Assembly (NCBI GenBank): GCA_002633005.1 | Contig: NMRA01000036.1 | Location: forward strand, 1,226,139 to 1,290,138 | Length of the DNA stretch: 64,000 bases | From: Phoronis australis | Taxonomy: Eukaryota > Phoronida > Phoronidae | Reading direction: 5' to 3' | Shown: one piece after another, positions 35,624 through 46,499 of the stretch | Layout of the letters: each line of letters begins with the position of its first letter | How positions within the stretch are numbered: the stretch's first letter is position 1 | Program-made: the position numbers and the translations under genes | Notes under the pieces: model-generated | Database searches by the model: none | Told to the model about the DNA's origin: nothing | The model's input: the letters and a program-made list of their open reading frames with translations, nothing else

Positions 35624-35734
35624 GGGGCTATTCGGAGAATTCTCCTCGCGGTGTCGCTGCTGTACTAGTGGTGATTGCTGTCTGCATGTAAACAGCTGGT
35701 AAAAAGATAGATTGTTATCAAAATACGTCGTCGC

Positions 35735-35878
35735 GCTAAGCTTTATTGCTGCTATTTTCCCTGGTGCAAGTGTTCGACAGGTGGTCTCAACTTCCCAAAA
35801 GACCCAATGTTACTATATTCGTGGAGAATTGCGATCAAAAGGGTCAACCAACTGACAAAAAGTGTGTTGATGCCGAAG
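35735..35878 (+). pseudogene. Copy B right-going gene, 5' part
   Basis: ALLLLFSLVQVFDRWSQLPK continues to FVENCDQ and DKKCVDAE, matching the copy A frame at 25.2-25.4 kb. It then reaches the N at 35879, after which about 160 bp are unrelated before homology returns at GGAGACTACATAACG (36037) and a donor TTG|GTAAGT. The acceptor TTTCTTTTCAG lies near 36170 and AATAAA near 36340. Confidence 0.5.
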
Positions 35879-37543
35879 NACTAAACGGCTAAAAACTCTA
35901 AGACAATAACAGAATACACTCTGCTACCGTATTGGGCAAATGACCAAACGACAAGCTTTTGCCCCACTTCCCAGGACGTCACAGTTAAGTCTCACATAAT
36001 CTCGCGTTATTGTTATAAACTCGCAAAAGGCCTATTGGGAGACTACATAACGTTTCTTGGTAAGTTTTTAGCAATCAAGCTTCTGTCGACATCGTTCGGT
36101 GATATTATCCCCACCAGTTAGCCTACTGAATAACGGGTTTATTGAATGTAACTAAGTGTTTCTTTTCAGAAACTCACCCCGGACTCGGATGCCGAGTAGG
36201 ATAGCAGTACATATTCACATACATGTATTGTCTTGGGTGGGAATGCGCCCAATATAAGAGGTGTATGGTACGTGACGCTGAGAAGTCAATGGTGACTTTT
36301 TCACAGCGGTTTCTCTTCAAAGCTATGCTATGTCCAATAAAATTCTCTAGATGAGTGAGTTTCCTTATTTTATAGCGGACACCACACCCAGGACTACCAG
36401 ATTAGATCCCGAATTAACATGAATAACCTATTCAGTAAACATCGCAACATTGCATTGGAATAAAAACTGACACCTAGAATGATTTTTACTTGTTGAGGTC
36501 AGAAGCACATATAGGTGTCGTGAAAAATACACATTATTAAATCACTTTTAGCCTGTTTCACATATTTTAATTGAAATCTTAAAGAAGAATTGGGTACAAA
36601 GATTATTAGTTTCTACATAAAAACATGAAGATGAAACGTCAAGTACGTTATGCCTTACTAAAGTAGTTTTGTCTTGTGTTTTATTTTATAATGTGCTAAT
36701 ATTTCTCTGACTTTTCTGTTACAGGTGAGTGTTAACAACTGAAACCAGCCGCCTGACCGTCTATTTTACCTTTGGACAAAGTGAAAATCAATCATTCAGC
36801 AATAACCTGAGAGAATTGAACTTAAATCAGAAATTCAGCCCTTGATATGCCTGATTATGAACTCCGTTGCATGGGAAAATTACAATTGTTTTTAACAATT
36901 TTGTTTCTTTGTATGTATGTGGTTGTTGAATTTGCCATTTTGTTTTTAAATACACTGATAATTGTTTATTCTCGAATCTTGTGCATAGCAGATTCTTATA
37001 AAGCTAGCTACAATTGAAAACATAATTTTCTTGCATGTGCAACTTTTGTTGTGGACAAGTTAACCCAAAACTTCCACTTTAAGGCTGAGGGAATCGTTTC
37101 TCAGAATTTTTATTTTTCTTCCAATAGAAGATATGAAGACTTGGGTCAATTAAAAAGGGATGAATAATCTCTCTGTTGTTTAAGATTAATTACAAATCGT
37201 AAGGCACCATCAAAAATGCAATTTTCACAAAAATGACGGTCTTTTGTATTTATAAAAGACTCGCAACATTTCAAGGCATGGGTTAAGACAATTTAGTCAC
37301 TGAGAATTCAGAAAATGTAATACATTTTATGGGTTTACAATTGAGAGAAAAACAGTTTCATAAAATAAACTTGAATGAATTTCATGAAGGTTAAGAATTA
37401 TCTCACCATGATATTTCCCCCAGGCACTATTACCTGTTATTTCCACACATTCAGTTGCACCAAATTTCACAACCCCAGCCCCCTATGTCAATCCCTCGTT
37501 AAGGACCTGAATAAGTAAATTAACAAAACGACTTACATACCTT

Positions 37544-38210
37544 TCTTTAAAAATAGCTGTTCCTTTTCAAAGGCTTTGTTCGTTGTCTCCAATATAGAAA
37601 GTAGCATTTGACAACAGCTCTGCCCTGGATGGGGAGATCTTGCTGATTAACTGCAGTCGTCTGCTTAAAACCAATGTTTGTCCATTCAAGGACGGTGCAG
37701 AAGCGAAGCATATCTCCTCTGCATGGTACAAGCCCGCAAAACAGACATGATAGATTTCCATTTCAACCTGTAATACATTTCCTGAAGACATAAGATAGGG
37801 AGTAACCAAATGATCTAATGGATATTTGTCACGCACCCTTTGCCATGGCATTGGGCTTGGATTGTAATCTTGACTCACTAACCAATATCGAGTTAACAGC
37901 ATAAACATTCAGCATTCATTGATGTAAATGTCACTGATAAGCCTGTTAGAAATCATTCCTAACAATAATACTGCTTTGATGTAGAAAAGATCCCAAGGGC
38001 TACGTCAAGTATCGTAACACACATCACAACGAAGATAAACCCGACTGGTGACTGCCGCGAAGTCGACATCAGTTAACAGGCATCAGTGGAATAAACATGG
38101 AATAATCGTTAAATTAATCACAAACATTACCTTTGTATAAGGTTGTGCTTACTTCCTCTCATAGAAGCACCCTTTTCTGATTCCGTTGGCACGGCTACAA
38201 GCCATTTCAC
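37544..38210 (-). pseudogene. Copy B left-going gene: first exon and a large second exon
   Basis: A first exon (38210-38128) opens MVKWLVAVPTESEKGASMRG and is open to a donor CAAAG|GTAATG. A later 113-codon frame (37908-37567) reads DKYPLDHLVTPYLMSSGNVL, then IYHVCFAGLYHAEEICFASA, then LVLSRRLQLISKISPSRAEL and ends FYIGDNEQSL at a stop. One base shift there would extend the exon 20 nt to a donor AAAG|GTATGT (37545). How the exons join is unclear. I recognise no domain; it is not like any transposase I know. Confidence 0.4.
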
Positions 38211-38305
38211 CATGTATTTAAGAGGCCCGCGAAATCGAGGCTGTTAATCTATCACCACTAGTACACGCGCGCTCTCTAGTTAGTGTAAATTTATCGAATA
38301 GCCCC

Positions 38306-38790
38306 ATTGGCTGATTGCCCAGCTCGATGTTATATTTTCGTGCCAGTTGAGCAGCTCCATTAATAGCATTGATATCAGCCTAGAACACCATGACAAGATT
38401 GCCTAGCGATACCCAGATTTGTGCGTCTACAACAAGAAGGCTTGGAAAACAGACTCCAGCACATGTCTGGACATTTTCCAGTATAGAGCCATCTGTATAA
38501 CAAACCACAACATTCTTGTTTTCTGCGGTAGGTCATCCATCACCAATTTCAGAGAAGAAATTGTTTGTTTGATTTAAAACTGTGATGTGGACATCACTAG
38601 GCATGTTCCATAGTTGCCCAGTCTTGGCCACTAGTTTATTGCGAACATTTATGTGGCTTCTATGTGCAACGGAATCAGTGATGAGAGCTTTCACCCACTG
38701 GCCATTATATCAGACAAAGTGCAGCACAAGCAGATTCACCATCATGGTATATGTACAGTGGTGGTAGACCGATTAGCATTTCTGGGGCTG
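38306..38790 (-). pseudogene. LINE RNase H start and upstream region, 5' part (interrupted)
   Basis: On the minus strand VVCYTDGSILE (RNase H first acidic block) lies near 38510, preceded by NVRNKLVAKTGQLWNMPSDV (38.6 kb) and followed by INAINGAAQLARKYNIELGN ending at the copy B junction. Together with 34920-35623 it is one LINE split by copy B. The RT itself is not in this fragment. Confidence 0.7.
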
Positions 38791-38902
38791 CAGAATGCGT
38801 TCCTGGAAAAGCAGAGGTTATGCACAAACAAAATTAAGCCAGACGTTGCAACTGATTAAGTTTGTTGATAATTGTAATCTGCTTTATCGCTGTTATAGGC
38901 TA

Positions 38903-41864
38903 TAGTCCCAGCGCTCCTATCTTTCACCACTTTGGCCACTTTCTGGGGGGCAACGGGAACTTTGCATTAATCACATCTACATGTACAGGTGTTCAAAAGT
39001 CAATTTTAAAAAAGTTCCCAAGAATACACTTGCACGTTAAGTAATAATTTTACTTTAAAAGTTGGAAAAAATATAACCTCAACTAATACGTTAGCGACTA
39101 GGTGCCAATCAAATGCCAGCAAAATGTTGTGTCCGACCATTTCCATTCCCAAGTCGTCTGCTTCACAGCTGGTGTTATCTTGCTGGCTTGCCTAAGTTTT
39201 AAACATCCACTGACTGCATTGGACAGTATTAATTGTTGACAAACACCAAGGGCCATAAATCAGTAGAGTACAGCAGTTAGACATTAAGGAATGTCAAGCC
39301 AGGTCTCATCAATTCTTGTTCCTGAATTATTTTGTGCGTGGCACACAGCAGTTTTGTGTCGGCTGGGAAGCTGTATCAGCCATGATAAATGATAGAAAAA
39401 CGTTGGACTCCACACAGCAACACTGGCAAGATGTCTGCCTCTTACTGCATCCATACCTCAGATTCATCTAAAAATTAGGAGCTCCAGGAATTTTCAGAGA
39501 TTACGAGGTCCAAGGCTATTGACAGCTCAAAAAATGGGTCAACATTGAGTGCAAAGAAAGTGTCATCGCTGAGAAGTTTTTAAGTTTTCCTAACGAATCA
39601 TCACTCTTCTATCACAAGCAGTGTTAGCGACAATATATACAGATGTAACAAAGATTGAGAGAGCAATTAAAAAGAAAGAGAAAGCCCAAGCTCATGGAGG
39701 AAAATATGCTGAGCCTAGTACTAGTAGAAAATCAAGGCGATTGTCGATGTCAGTTCCATACAGTGCACAGAGAAATGCGTATGTGTTAGCACCACAGTTT
39801 ATTATTTGCAAAAAATCAAAGTAGGTCACAGAGAACTTTTCAAAGAAAAGAAAGATTAAAAGCCTATCCAAGTTCGAAATATTGACAGGTAAGTAGGTGT
39901 GCCTACGCTTAATTGGAAAAAGTGTGAATTATGACAAAAATCTTAGTTTGGGCAGAGAAAAAAATAATTATGATTTTGGTTGAGAAATGTGCAGTATTGA
40001 CTGTCCCAATCTCTATGACATAGGTAATGGCAGTGCATGTGAGTGATCAGTACTGCTTTTTATGAACTTCAGACCCTTTTATGTAAATATGAGCAGTGTT
40101 TGGAACTTGAGAAATATAAAACTGCAACCATGTCCCATAACTTATTGTGAAAATCCAAACAGTGCTCAGATTCAGTGTCTCACATTTTGGAGACTCCTGT
40201 ACTGAAAAATTTAAGCACTAGGAAAATTTTTATTTTTGCAATTATTTGCTATCTAAAACGGGAAGCGTCAAAGGAATTACAATTCTACGGTATATGTGTC
40301 ACACACAGAAGTATGTGTCATGTCATCTGCGTGGGCAACAATGGAGAGGTCACTGTTATGAGTGTTCCCGAACTCAACTGCGATCACGAAGAGGCAGACA
40401 CGTGTTTGTTATTGCACGCTCATCATGCTGCAAGCAGTTACACCTCAATTATCATCAAAAGACCTGACACAGATGTGATGGTTTTGGGTGTGGCCCATGC
40501 AGCCAACATTCCTGCATCTCTCAAAATGTTAACTGGTACAGCTCACAATTCCAGGTTAATTGATTTAAGTGCATTCGCGTCTACTCTAGGCCATGACAAG
40601 GCCCAAGCGTTGCTTGGATTTCATATTTTCACCTGGTGCGACTCAGTGCCTTCAAAGGAAAAGGTAAAGTCAAGGCTCTGCAGCTGATGTTGGAAAGTCC
40701 TGCAGTATGTGAGTTTTGAGTTTTCTGAGCAACTGACGGAAGACATTGAACTGTTTGTGTGCAAGCTGTACGGCGACTCCGCATCATCAACAGTTAACGA
40801 AGCACGCTACCACATATTCAGATTGAAATCTGTGATGGAATCATCCCTCCCTCCTAATCATGATTGTTTGCTGTTACATGCCAGAAGAGCCAACTACCAG
40901 TGTGCTATTCACAAACGAGCCTTGCGACAGCATGTCGGTGCGCCATCTCCAGTTGGTAATGGGTGGCTTTTGGTGCAGGGCAGTCTGAAGTTTCACTGGA
41001 TGGCTCTAACTTTAGCCCCAGAAAACGTCATGAAGAACGCTAATTGCAAATGTAAAAAGAGTGCTTGTGGTACAAAAATGTGCTCATGTTTGAAGTCGGG
41101 CATGCCATGCTCTGAGTTGTGTGATTGTCGAGATTGTGTGAACACAGTGCCGCCTCAAGAAACAACTTTTGGTGACACTTATGATGATGATCTTAATGAT
41201 AATGGAGTGGATGAAGAAACATAAAAAGGGTTTGCTATGTTATTGAAGAACTTTAAAATTGTAGCCTAGTGGAAAATGTGGACAATATTTTATCATGCTC
41301 ATGACTGACATTGCAAGGTGTGTCGTTCCCTGTGAGGCGGTTGACAGTGAACTGCAATATGGGACAATGTTAATTAATTATGACAATTAATTGGAAATGT
41401 ATGGTGTTCACATATAGGTTGTGATGTAAAATCTTTATCAAGTTCCAAATGGTTAACAGTATAGTTCTTTTTGTAGGAGTTCAGAATATAGTAGTGTGTT
41501 TTCTGGCCAACAGGAGGCGCTGCTAAAAGTATATTGTTTCTCTTTTTTGAGCAATTTTGCGCCTAATGTCATAATATTTATCACTTTCCTTGTTCAATAA
41601 CTTCAAGTGAACAAAACCCAATCAGATTATCATTCAGTTTTTAGCTAGTGTTGTTGTTTTTTGAAGATTGGTTTTCTGTGCCAAATTATGCAAAAAGTTA
41701 GATTTTTGAGGTCAAATTTCTCGAAAACGTGCAAGTCAAACCTTGGGAACTTTTTAGATTCTTAAAGTATACTACTCAATGACCTTAAAAACATCAAAAT
41801 TATCTTGCCCCCAAAAAGTGGCCACGGAATTCATTTTCTAGGCTCCCTAGAGTCGAATGGACTA
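38903..41864 (+). mobile_element. TAGTCC-ended element, copy (ii)
   Basis: The left end TAGTCCCAGCGCTCC and the right end (reverse complement TAGTCCATTCGACTC) pair; GGCCACTTTCTGGGGGG at 38935 and CCCCCAAAAAGTGGCC at 41810 are also inverted. The right terminus resembles the left terminus of copy (iii) (TAGTCC then TCTAGGG). It encloses the nuclease/CXC pseudogene. The target duplication is not clear. Confidence 0.55.
40175..41224 (+). pseudogene. FEN1/XPG-like nuclease with C-terminal CXC domain, copy (ii)
   Basis: Two overlapping open frames joined by one shift near 40690. The first (170 codons) has CDHEEADTCLLLHAHHAA (about residues 69-86) and KRPDTDVMVL (95-104), then GFHIFTWCDS; the spacing of the acidic blocks resembles the I-region of FEN1/XPG nucleases. 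The second (171 codons) has ARRANYQCAIHKRAL, PSPVGNGW, and a CXC domain at 112-144 (CKCKKSACG, CSCLKSGMPC, CDCRDC), a zinc-binding DNA contact module known from tesmin/TSO1 proteins, then an acidic tail. The N-terminal half is unrecognisable upstream. It is the best preserved of three copies, and probably a mobile-element protein. The nuclease assignment is inference. Confidence 0.65.
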
Positions 41865-42500
41865 CAGCCTGTTACCCATACTGACGCAGCGTAGGACATT
41901 ATAGGTCGGATAACAGCAATATATCTGAAGAAAGAAACAAGAAATATGTAACAAATCTCCATCAGTTGACTTTGTTTCTGGATGTAGTCCATATGCATGC
42001 ACCAAATTTGTCACAAAAAATGAAGGAGTGGACCAACAATTCTCTCAATGAAATCATAGATATATCACGATTGAGGTGGCAGCTTTTGTCTTACTTCTCT
42101 TCTACTCTGACTATAGGAGAATCAAACAGACTGATTGACACGTCGCACGTTTCTACTTGACCTGGGATCTAATCTTTTGACTCGAAGTAGACTAGACATA
42201 ATATTTGTCGTGTTCGGTTCTATTTTTGTCAAGGTATTTGTCTATTATTCTATGTTTGAGTACATAACAGCGTACGTGGATAACTGTCTAATCCTAACTT
42301 GCACTTGATGACCTCAACATTAAACATAAAACTCAAAATGTCGAGCTTTTACTTGAAATAACGAGTTTTTACAGTATGTAGCTCGAATTTAGGGGTCATC
42401 AAGTGCGAAGTTAGACAAGAAACTCAAAAACATCAATTACACCCCGGCTAACCCGCGATCGAGAACGCCCGGAAGGCGATCGGGAACGGGACCTTACATA
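41865..42500. other. No gene; small inverted repeat 42293-42416
   Basis: ACTTGCACTTGATGACC at about 42298 pairs with GGTCATCAAGTGCGAAGTTA at about 42393, giving a 120-bp foldback with AAACTC/GAGTTT inner repeats, probably a MITE. No other feature is seen. Confidence 0.5.
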
Positions 42501-42504
42501 CAAA

Positions 42505-42529
42505 ATGGCAGACGACAGTGACGTACCCG
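42505..42529 (+). CDS. Possible first coding exon of a host gene
   Basis: CAAAATGG start context, eight codons (MADDSDVP plus one base) and a consensus donor CCCG|GTGAGT. The preceding 70 bp are unusually CpG-rich for this window (CGCGATCGAGAACG, GGCGATCGGGAACGGG), as at promoters. No continuation exon was found before the Kolobok-like insertion 220 bp downstream. It could equally be chance. Confidence 0.25.
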
Positions 42530-42752
42530 GTGAGTTTAAGTGTCATTTTCTTCATAACTGAATGCTACTTTCGTACAAATGCGACTCATAGAAAAGCGTC
42601 ACAGTGTAGCCTTTGTTGTGTAACTGAAATAATACTTGTGTTTTGCTTATTTTTAAAATAAAGATCTCAGAAAGCAATGGCTTTCGGTAAAATGCATTGC
42701 CTCGTAAAATCGACAATTTCTACTTGTTATTAGCAATTCCAGGGTTCTTTAA

Positions 42753-43620
42753 AGGCGAAGGCAACCTTTTTTCATGTCATTTTTAGTAAAAGGTTCGTTG
42801 ATTATCTCAGACATATTTTTCACTTAATTACATCTGCTTGCAAATTTAAACAATTACTCGCCCTCTACTCCGGAAGTGACGTTTTGGGAGGCAAGAATTT
42901 CGCGCCAATTTATTTTTATATAGTCTGACCGTGAGAGCTGCCGAGTTACTGTTCTATCTCGATTGTGACAAGTTCGGTCGTCGTTTGCTCTTATTTACGA
43001 GTCACTCAACATGCCACACTGTTGCTGCGTACCGGGATGTATTCATTATCGCCCCACGGACAGAGGAACAACTGTCCCACATGCCCGAGTGTCCCAACTG
43101 GATAGTGACCTGAGCACACAAACTGCTTACACCCCGCCGTGTGACTCCCATGCCACACATCTAGCACCTTCCATATAGCCCCAATACTTTAGACAAACCC
43201 ACAATAAACTTATCATAATGTGGCTCACCGACCTGTTCATCGAACGACGAACTGTCCTGTTCACTGGGTGTTGAACTGGGCCTGTATTCCCTCCCACTAC
43301 TCAACATCGCAGCAGGGCTGCTTACAGGCTCTGAGCGATCATGAGTACATCCCGGTACCGTACACAGCAATAGTGTGACTCGTTGACTGACTCGTAAACA
43401 ACAGCAAACGCAAAACCGAGGTAGAGCGATGACTGACTCGACAGCTTTCATAGTCAGACTATATGAAATGAAATTGGCGCGAAATTCTTGCCTCCCAAAA
43501 CGTCACTTCCGGAGTAAAGAACGAATAATCAATTAGAAAACCAAAAGGTGTAATTACGTGAAAAATATGACTGGGACAATCAACGAACCTCATTTTTGCT
43601 AAAAATGACATGAAAAAAGT
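42753..43620. mobile_element. Kolobok-like element copy 2, foldback derivative
   Basis: TTAA on both sides (42749-42752, 43621-43624) and the same left end as copy 1. Both halves derive from the 5' part of the element: the left arm runs to the THAP start (MPHCCCVPGCIHYRPT), and the right half is antisense, carrying the Ser-rich and CQVC-type coding region (minus-strand frame 43451-43161, SSPAAMLSSGREYRPSSTPS) and then the 5' end again. The right terminus lacks about 12 of the last 14 bp. It cannot encode a transposase. Confidence 0.8.
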
Positions 43621-43939
43621 TTAATCGTCCCTGGTGACACAATTCGAGATATTTACTAATCTGAGCACGTCCTCGGGAACAAAGTCGTTAATTTTCTATG
43701 GCGATCATGAATGCAAAAAGCTATCGTGAACGCACATTTTTTCTTCATTGGCCTGAATAGTCGTTCAAGTTAGGGTATTATGTCAATAATTATAGAATAA
43801 TACGGACCCTGAATTAGTTTCTGGGTTGATTATTGATTATATTTCATCGTTTTTTCATGATTTCTTTGTGAAATTTAGCCTAACAGCTGCGAGGAAAGCG
43901 GGTATCTAGTTTTTTTACGTCCTCGAGAGTCCGAATTAA

Positions 43940-44035
43940 ATGCTTAGAAAGTGGCTCATGGTAGTGAAGAATGAAATATACGCTGTAAATAGCAAGTATG
44001 AGGCCGTGAAACATCTCCGTGTCTGTGGCGTGCAG
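43940..44035 (+). pseudogene. THAP-domain fragment
   Basis: MLRKWLMVVKNEIYAVNSKY continues with EAVKHLRVCG, aligning with RRTWLVRVKN through YRVCGKH of the Kolobok-like THAP protein at 2.3 kb. The His of C-x2-H is lost (VCGVQ). A remnant of another THAP transposon exon. Confidence 0.45.
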
Positions 44036-44229
44036 ACGTCGACAGTGCCTCAATCACGAATACCGGCTTACCAAATAACTACATACGTTCCGTTGTCTGA
44101 GCTTGTTCACGGCACCTCTCTAGTATTTCTTCATCACTGTATTCCTGTTCGAATTGATAGCCTGTAAAACTTAACCCGGATCCACCTGCGAAGACGGGAC
44201 TGATGAGCTCTAGCTCGTCCTAAGTCGGG

Positions 44230-45346
44230 ATCGAGTTGCCATGTTGGCGTTCCTGAGCGTTCTGTTTCAAAATGAATTATTTTCACCCTAACCAATACTT
44301 ATATAAAACTGAAACAAAGTCTGTCTCATTAGATGCAATTTGTAATGCCTTTGGAGTGTTCGTGAGTGCAAATGATTTGAGAAGCCAGCAATGAATAAAT
44401 CACTGCGTTACCCGCGGCTTTAGGTGCGATAAAACCGAGGCCGTGTGAGCTCATGCTAATTAAGTGTTTGCTGGCAGAAACTGCTGTGAAACAACTCAAT
44501 TTCCATCCCACGCCCAGGTGTTAGGGGAATCTTTATTTACATTTATATTACTCAATAATGATTGTCAATATACAACTGCCCTGACGGTGCTGTAGCCAAA
44601 GCGGAACTTGAATTCGCGGCCCCCGACGAGTAAGTACATGTACATTTGCAGTTTCGTGGCTAATTCACCAACATAATCACGTGCACATTACTTTGGCTTA
44701 CTAGTATAGTATTTTCTTGACTGGAAGTTTAGTTTCCACTGAACTTTGGCTGGTTTATGTTCGTGATGTATGATCAGTTTCTGAGCCACTGGCCGCCGGA
44801 TAACGAGTCAATCCGACCGGCCGCGACACCGAGGCCTGATCGGGCTCCCGGAGCCACTGACCAGGATAACAAGTGTTTTGTGTTTAGAAATCAAAAAACC
44901 ACAAGCCTAAACAACACAGATCTAGGTTCTCCTGTCTGTATCTCACGGAAAATACTTCGAAATTATCTCCGAACACACCCTAATCTCCTGCTACGGACCT
45001 TATTGGCCTGCCGAACTTTGTAGGCTACGGTGTGTCCAAATACCAATAAATACGTAAGAGCGTTTTTATAAGAATTCGGTGTATTTTTAAGGGTTTTTCA
45101 TCGAAGTTTGATGATTTATTGGTGTTAAACAATGACTTCAAGCGATAAGCTGACACCAGTAACCCGTGTTGTGAACTGCTGAACAGACTGCGTGTGAAAC
45201 CGATGACGTCATTGGATAATTTCAACACCTCCGTCTGCCGTCAGGTGTCAGGTGTCAGGTAACGCAATCGAACGTGCCGTTATGGAGTGGAACTACTCGA
45301 TCTAAATTCATACAAAATAGGTTTTTTTTTTGGTGTCATTCTCCTT
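44230..45346 (-). mobile_element. TA-flanked AAGGAGAATG element, partial copy 2
   Basis: The terminus AAGGAGAATGACACC (minus strand, ending at 45346 next to TA) and several internal blocks match copy 1 at 32459-33500, for example ATACAGACAGGAGA(A/G)CCTA and CACGAACACTCCAAAG. The other end was not found. The internal frame at 44757-45023 has no recognisable domain. TCAGGTG is tandemly repeated at 45241-45260. Confidence 0.6.
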
Positions 45347-45444
45347 TAAATGTAACGATTTATTACTTGAAAGGAGATAACAAAGATGAAAACAACGGTA
45401 AGTTTGCATTGAATTTGAAACATTTCCCTAAAAATAGTTAAATA

Positions 45445-45778
45445 ACAGTGACGGCTCTAGGATACCAAAAGGGGTGGGTTGGCAAGATGTTGACTCGGAG
45501 AATTGGGCAAAGCGCGATTTTATGTGCACAGGCGGCCCGAAAGTTGCGGGGGCCGGGGATGTGGACCTCCTGTTCAGAATATCTATCTGTGGACATAACA
45601 ACAAAAACAAAAACAAACGGGAACACGTTTTTACCGCGGTCTGGGTTCTGATCCTCTCCTCATCCGCTACTGGTCCTAGTTACTGAAATCATTATTTCCT
45701 CACGCTTCATGCTGTTGCTGTTTCATTTTGCTTGCGGCAGCCAATGGGGGGCCCTTCCCCCACCTAAATCCGCCTATG
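45445..45778. mobile_element. hAT-like MITE, copy 2
   Basis: Starts CAGTGACGGCTCTAGG and ends CCTAAATCCGCCTATG; shares its internal blocks with 26396-26689. Frames inside it are not genes. Confidence 0.65.
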
Positions 45779-46327
45779 AATAACCATAATATTCAATATT
45801 GCAGTTCCGAAAATCGGCGCCTGAGTTGCAGACAATATAATATTTAGCCATTGAAAACTGCGACAGAAGTGTCATATGATTGACAGTTTTGTATGGTCCA
45901 CATGTTACGTTTGGGACCTGATAGTATGTTGAATGTTATTTAATGTACTGCTGCAATTGCATTACTTTAAACTATTTTTGGAAAGTTTAATGATCGAACC
46001 GGCTTACAACGTCGAGTCGACATTAACGTACCTTTTGAACCTTCCATGTCAGAGGTTACTGTTGAACTAGTGCGGGAGGTGAATGCAGAAAATAGTATCA
46101 CATTACCGTATTGCACTCGACTTTTTCAACGCGTATGTGATAAAGAAAGTAGTAAGTAGTAAGAGCTGAATTGGAGTTGCGAAAAGTACTAAAACTTTGG
46201 TGATATAAGAGTTGCCTTATTATAAAATAATGCTAATAATGAGAATGTCTATACACAGTGTGGGGTAGGAACACTACCTCTTTTCTGCCCATGGGACAAA
46301 AAAAAAAGATTTAACCCAACAAAATCT

Positions 46328-46480
46328 GTTAAACTTTCATCAGCAAGACCAACTGAAATGAGGTCATGCTTATGCCCGTCCATTGGATTATAAATGCGCA
46401 GGTAAATTTGCATTCTTTCCGAAAGGAAGCAAACAGTCAAAATGATTTCGAAGGATTTCACAATCACAATGAAACAACAA
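46328..46480. repeat. Interspersed repeat, copy 2 of 2
   Basis: Direct match to 13104-13280. The minus strand is open (72 codons, 46467-46249; KSFEIILTVCFLSERMQ, NPMDGHKHDLISVGLA), which may be a decayed coding segment of an unknown element. Confidence 0.6.
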
Positions 46481-46499
46481 GAATTACTAAACTTTGCGC

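Larger units (their letters stand above)
35624..38305. mobile_element. AT-flanked element with GGGGCTATTCGG termini, copy B
   Basis: Starts GGGGCTATTCGG and ends CGAATAGCCCC, flanked by AT (35622-35623, 38306-38307). It interrupts a LINE RNase H reading frame: removing the element and one AT restores CAGCCAATTAACATC (Gln-Pro-Ile-Asn-Ile) in frame, which fixes the ends and the 2-bp duplication. At 2.68 kb it is the more complete copy. It carries two convergent spliced-looking frames and no recognisable transposase. A single N at 35879 marks where about 160 bp fail to match copy A. Confidence 0.8.

Noticed and set aside
37544-38210. Immunoglobulin or receptor exon in copy B
   Set aside because: Considered because of Cys and beta-strand-like pattern, but no diagnostic motif could be placed.
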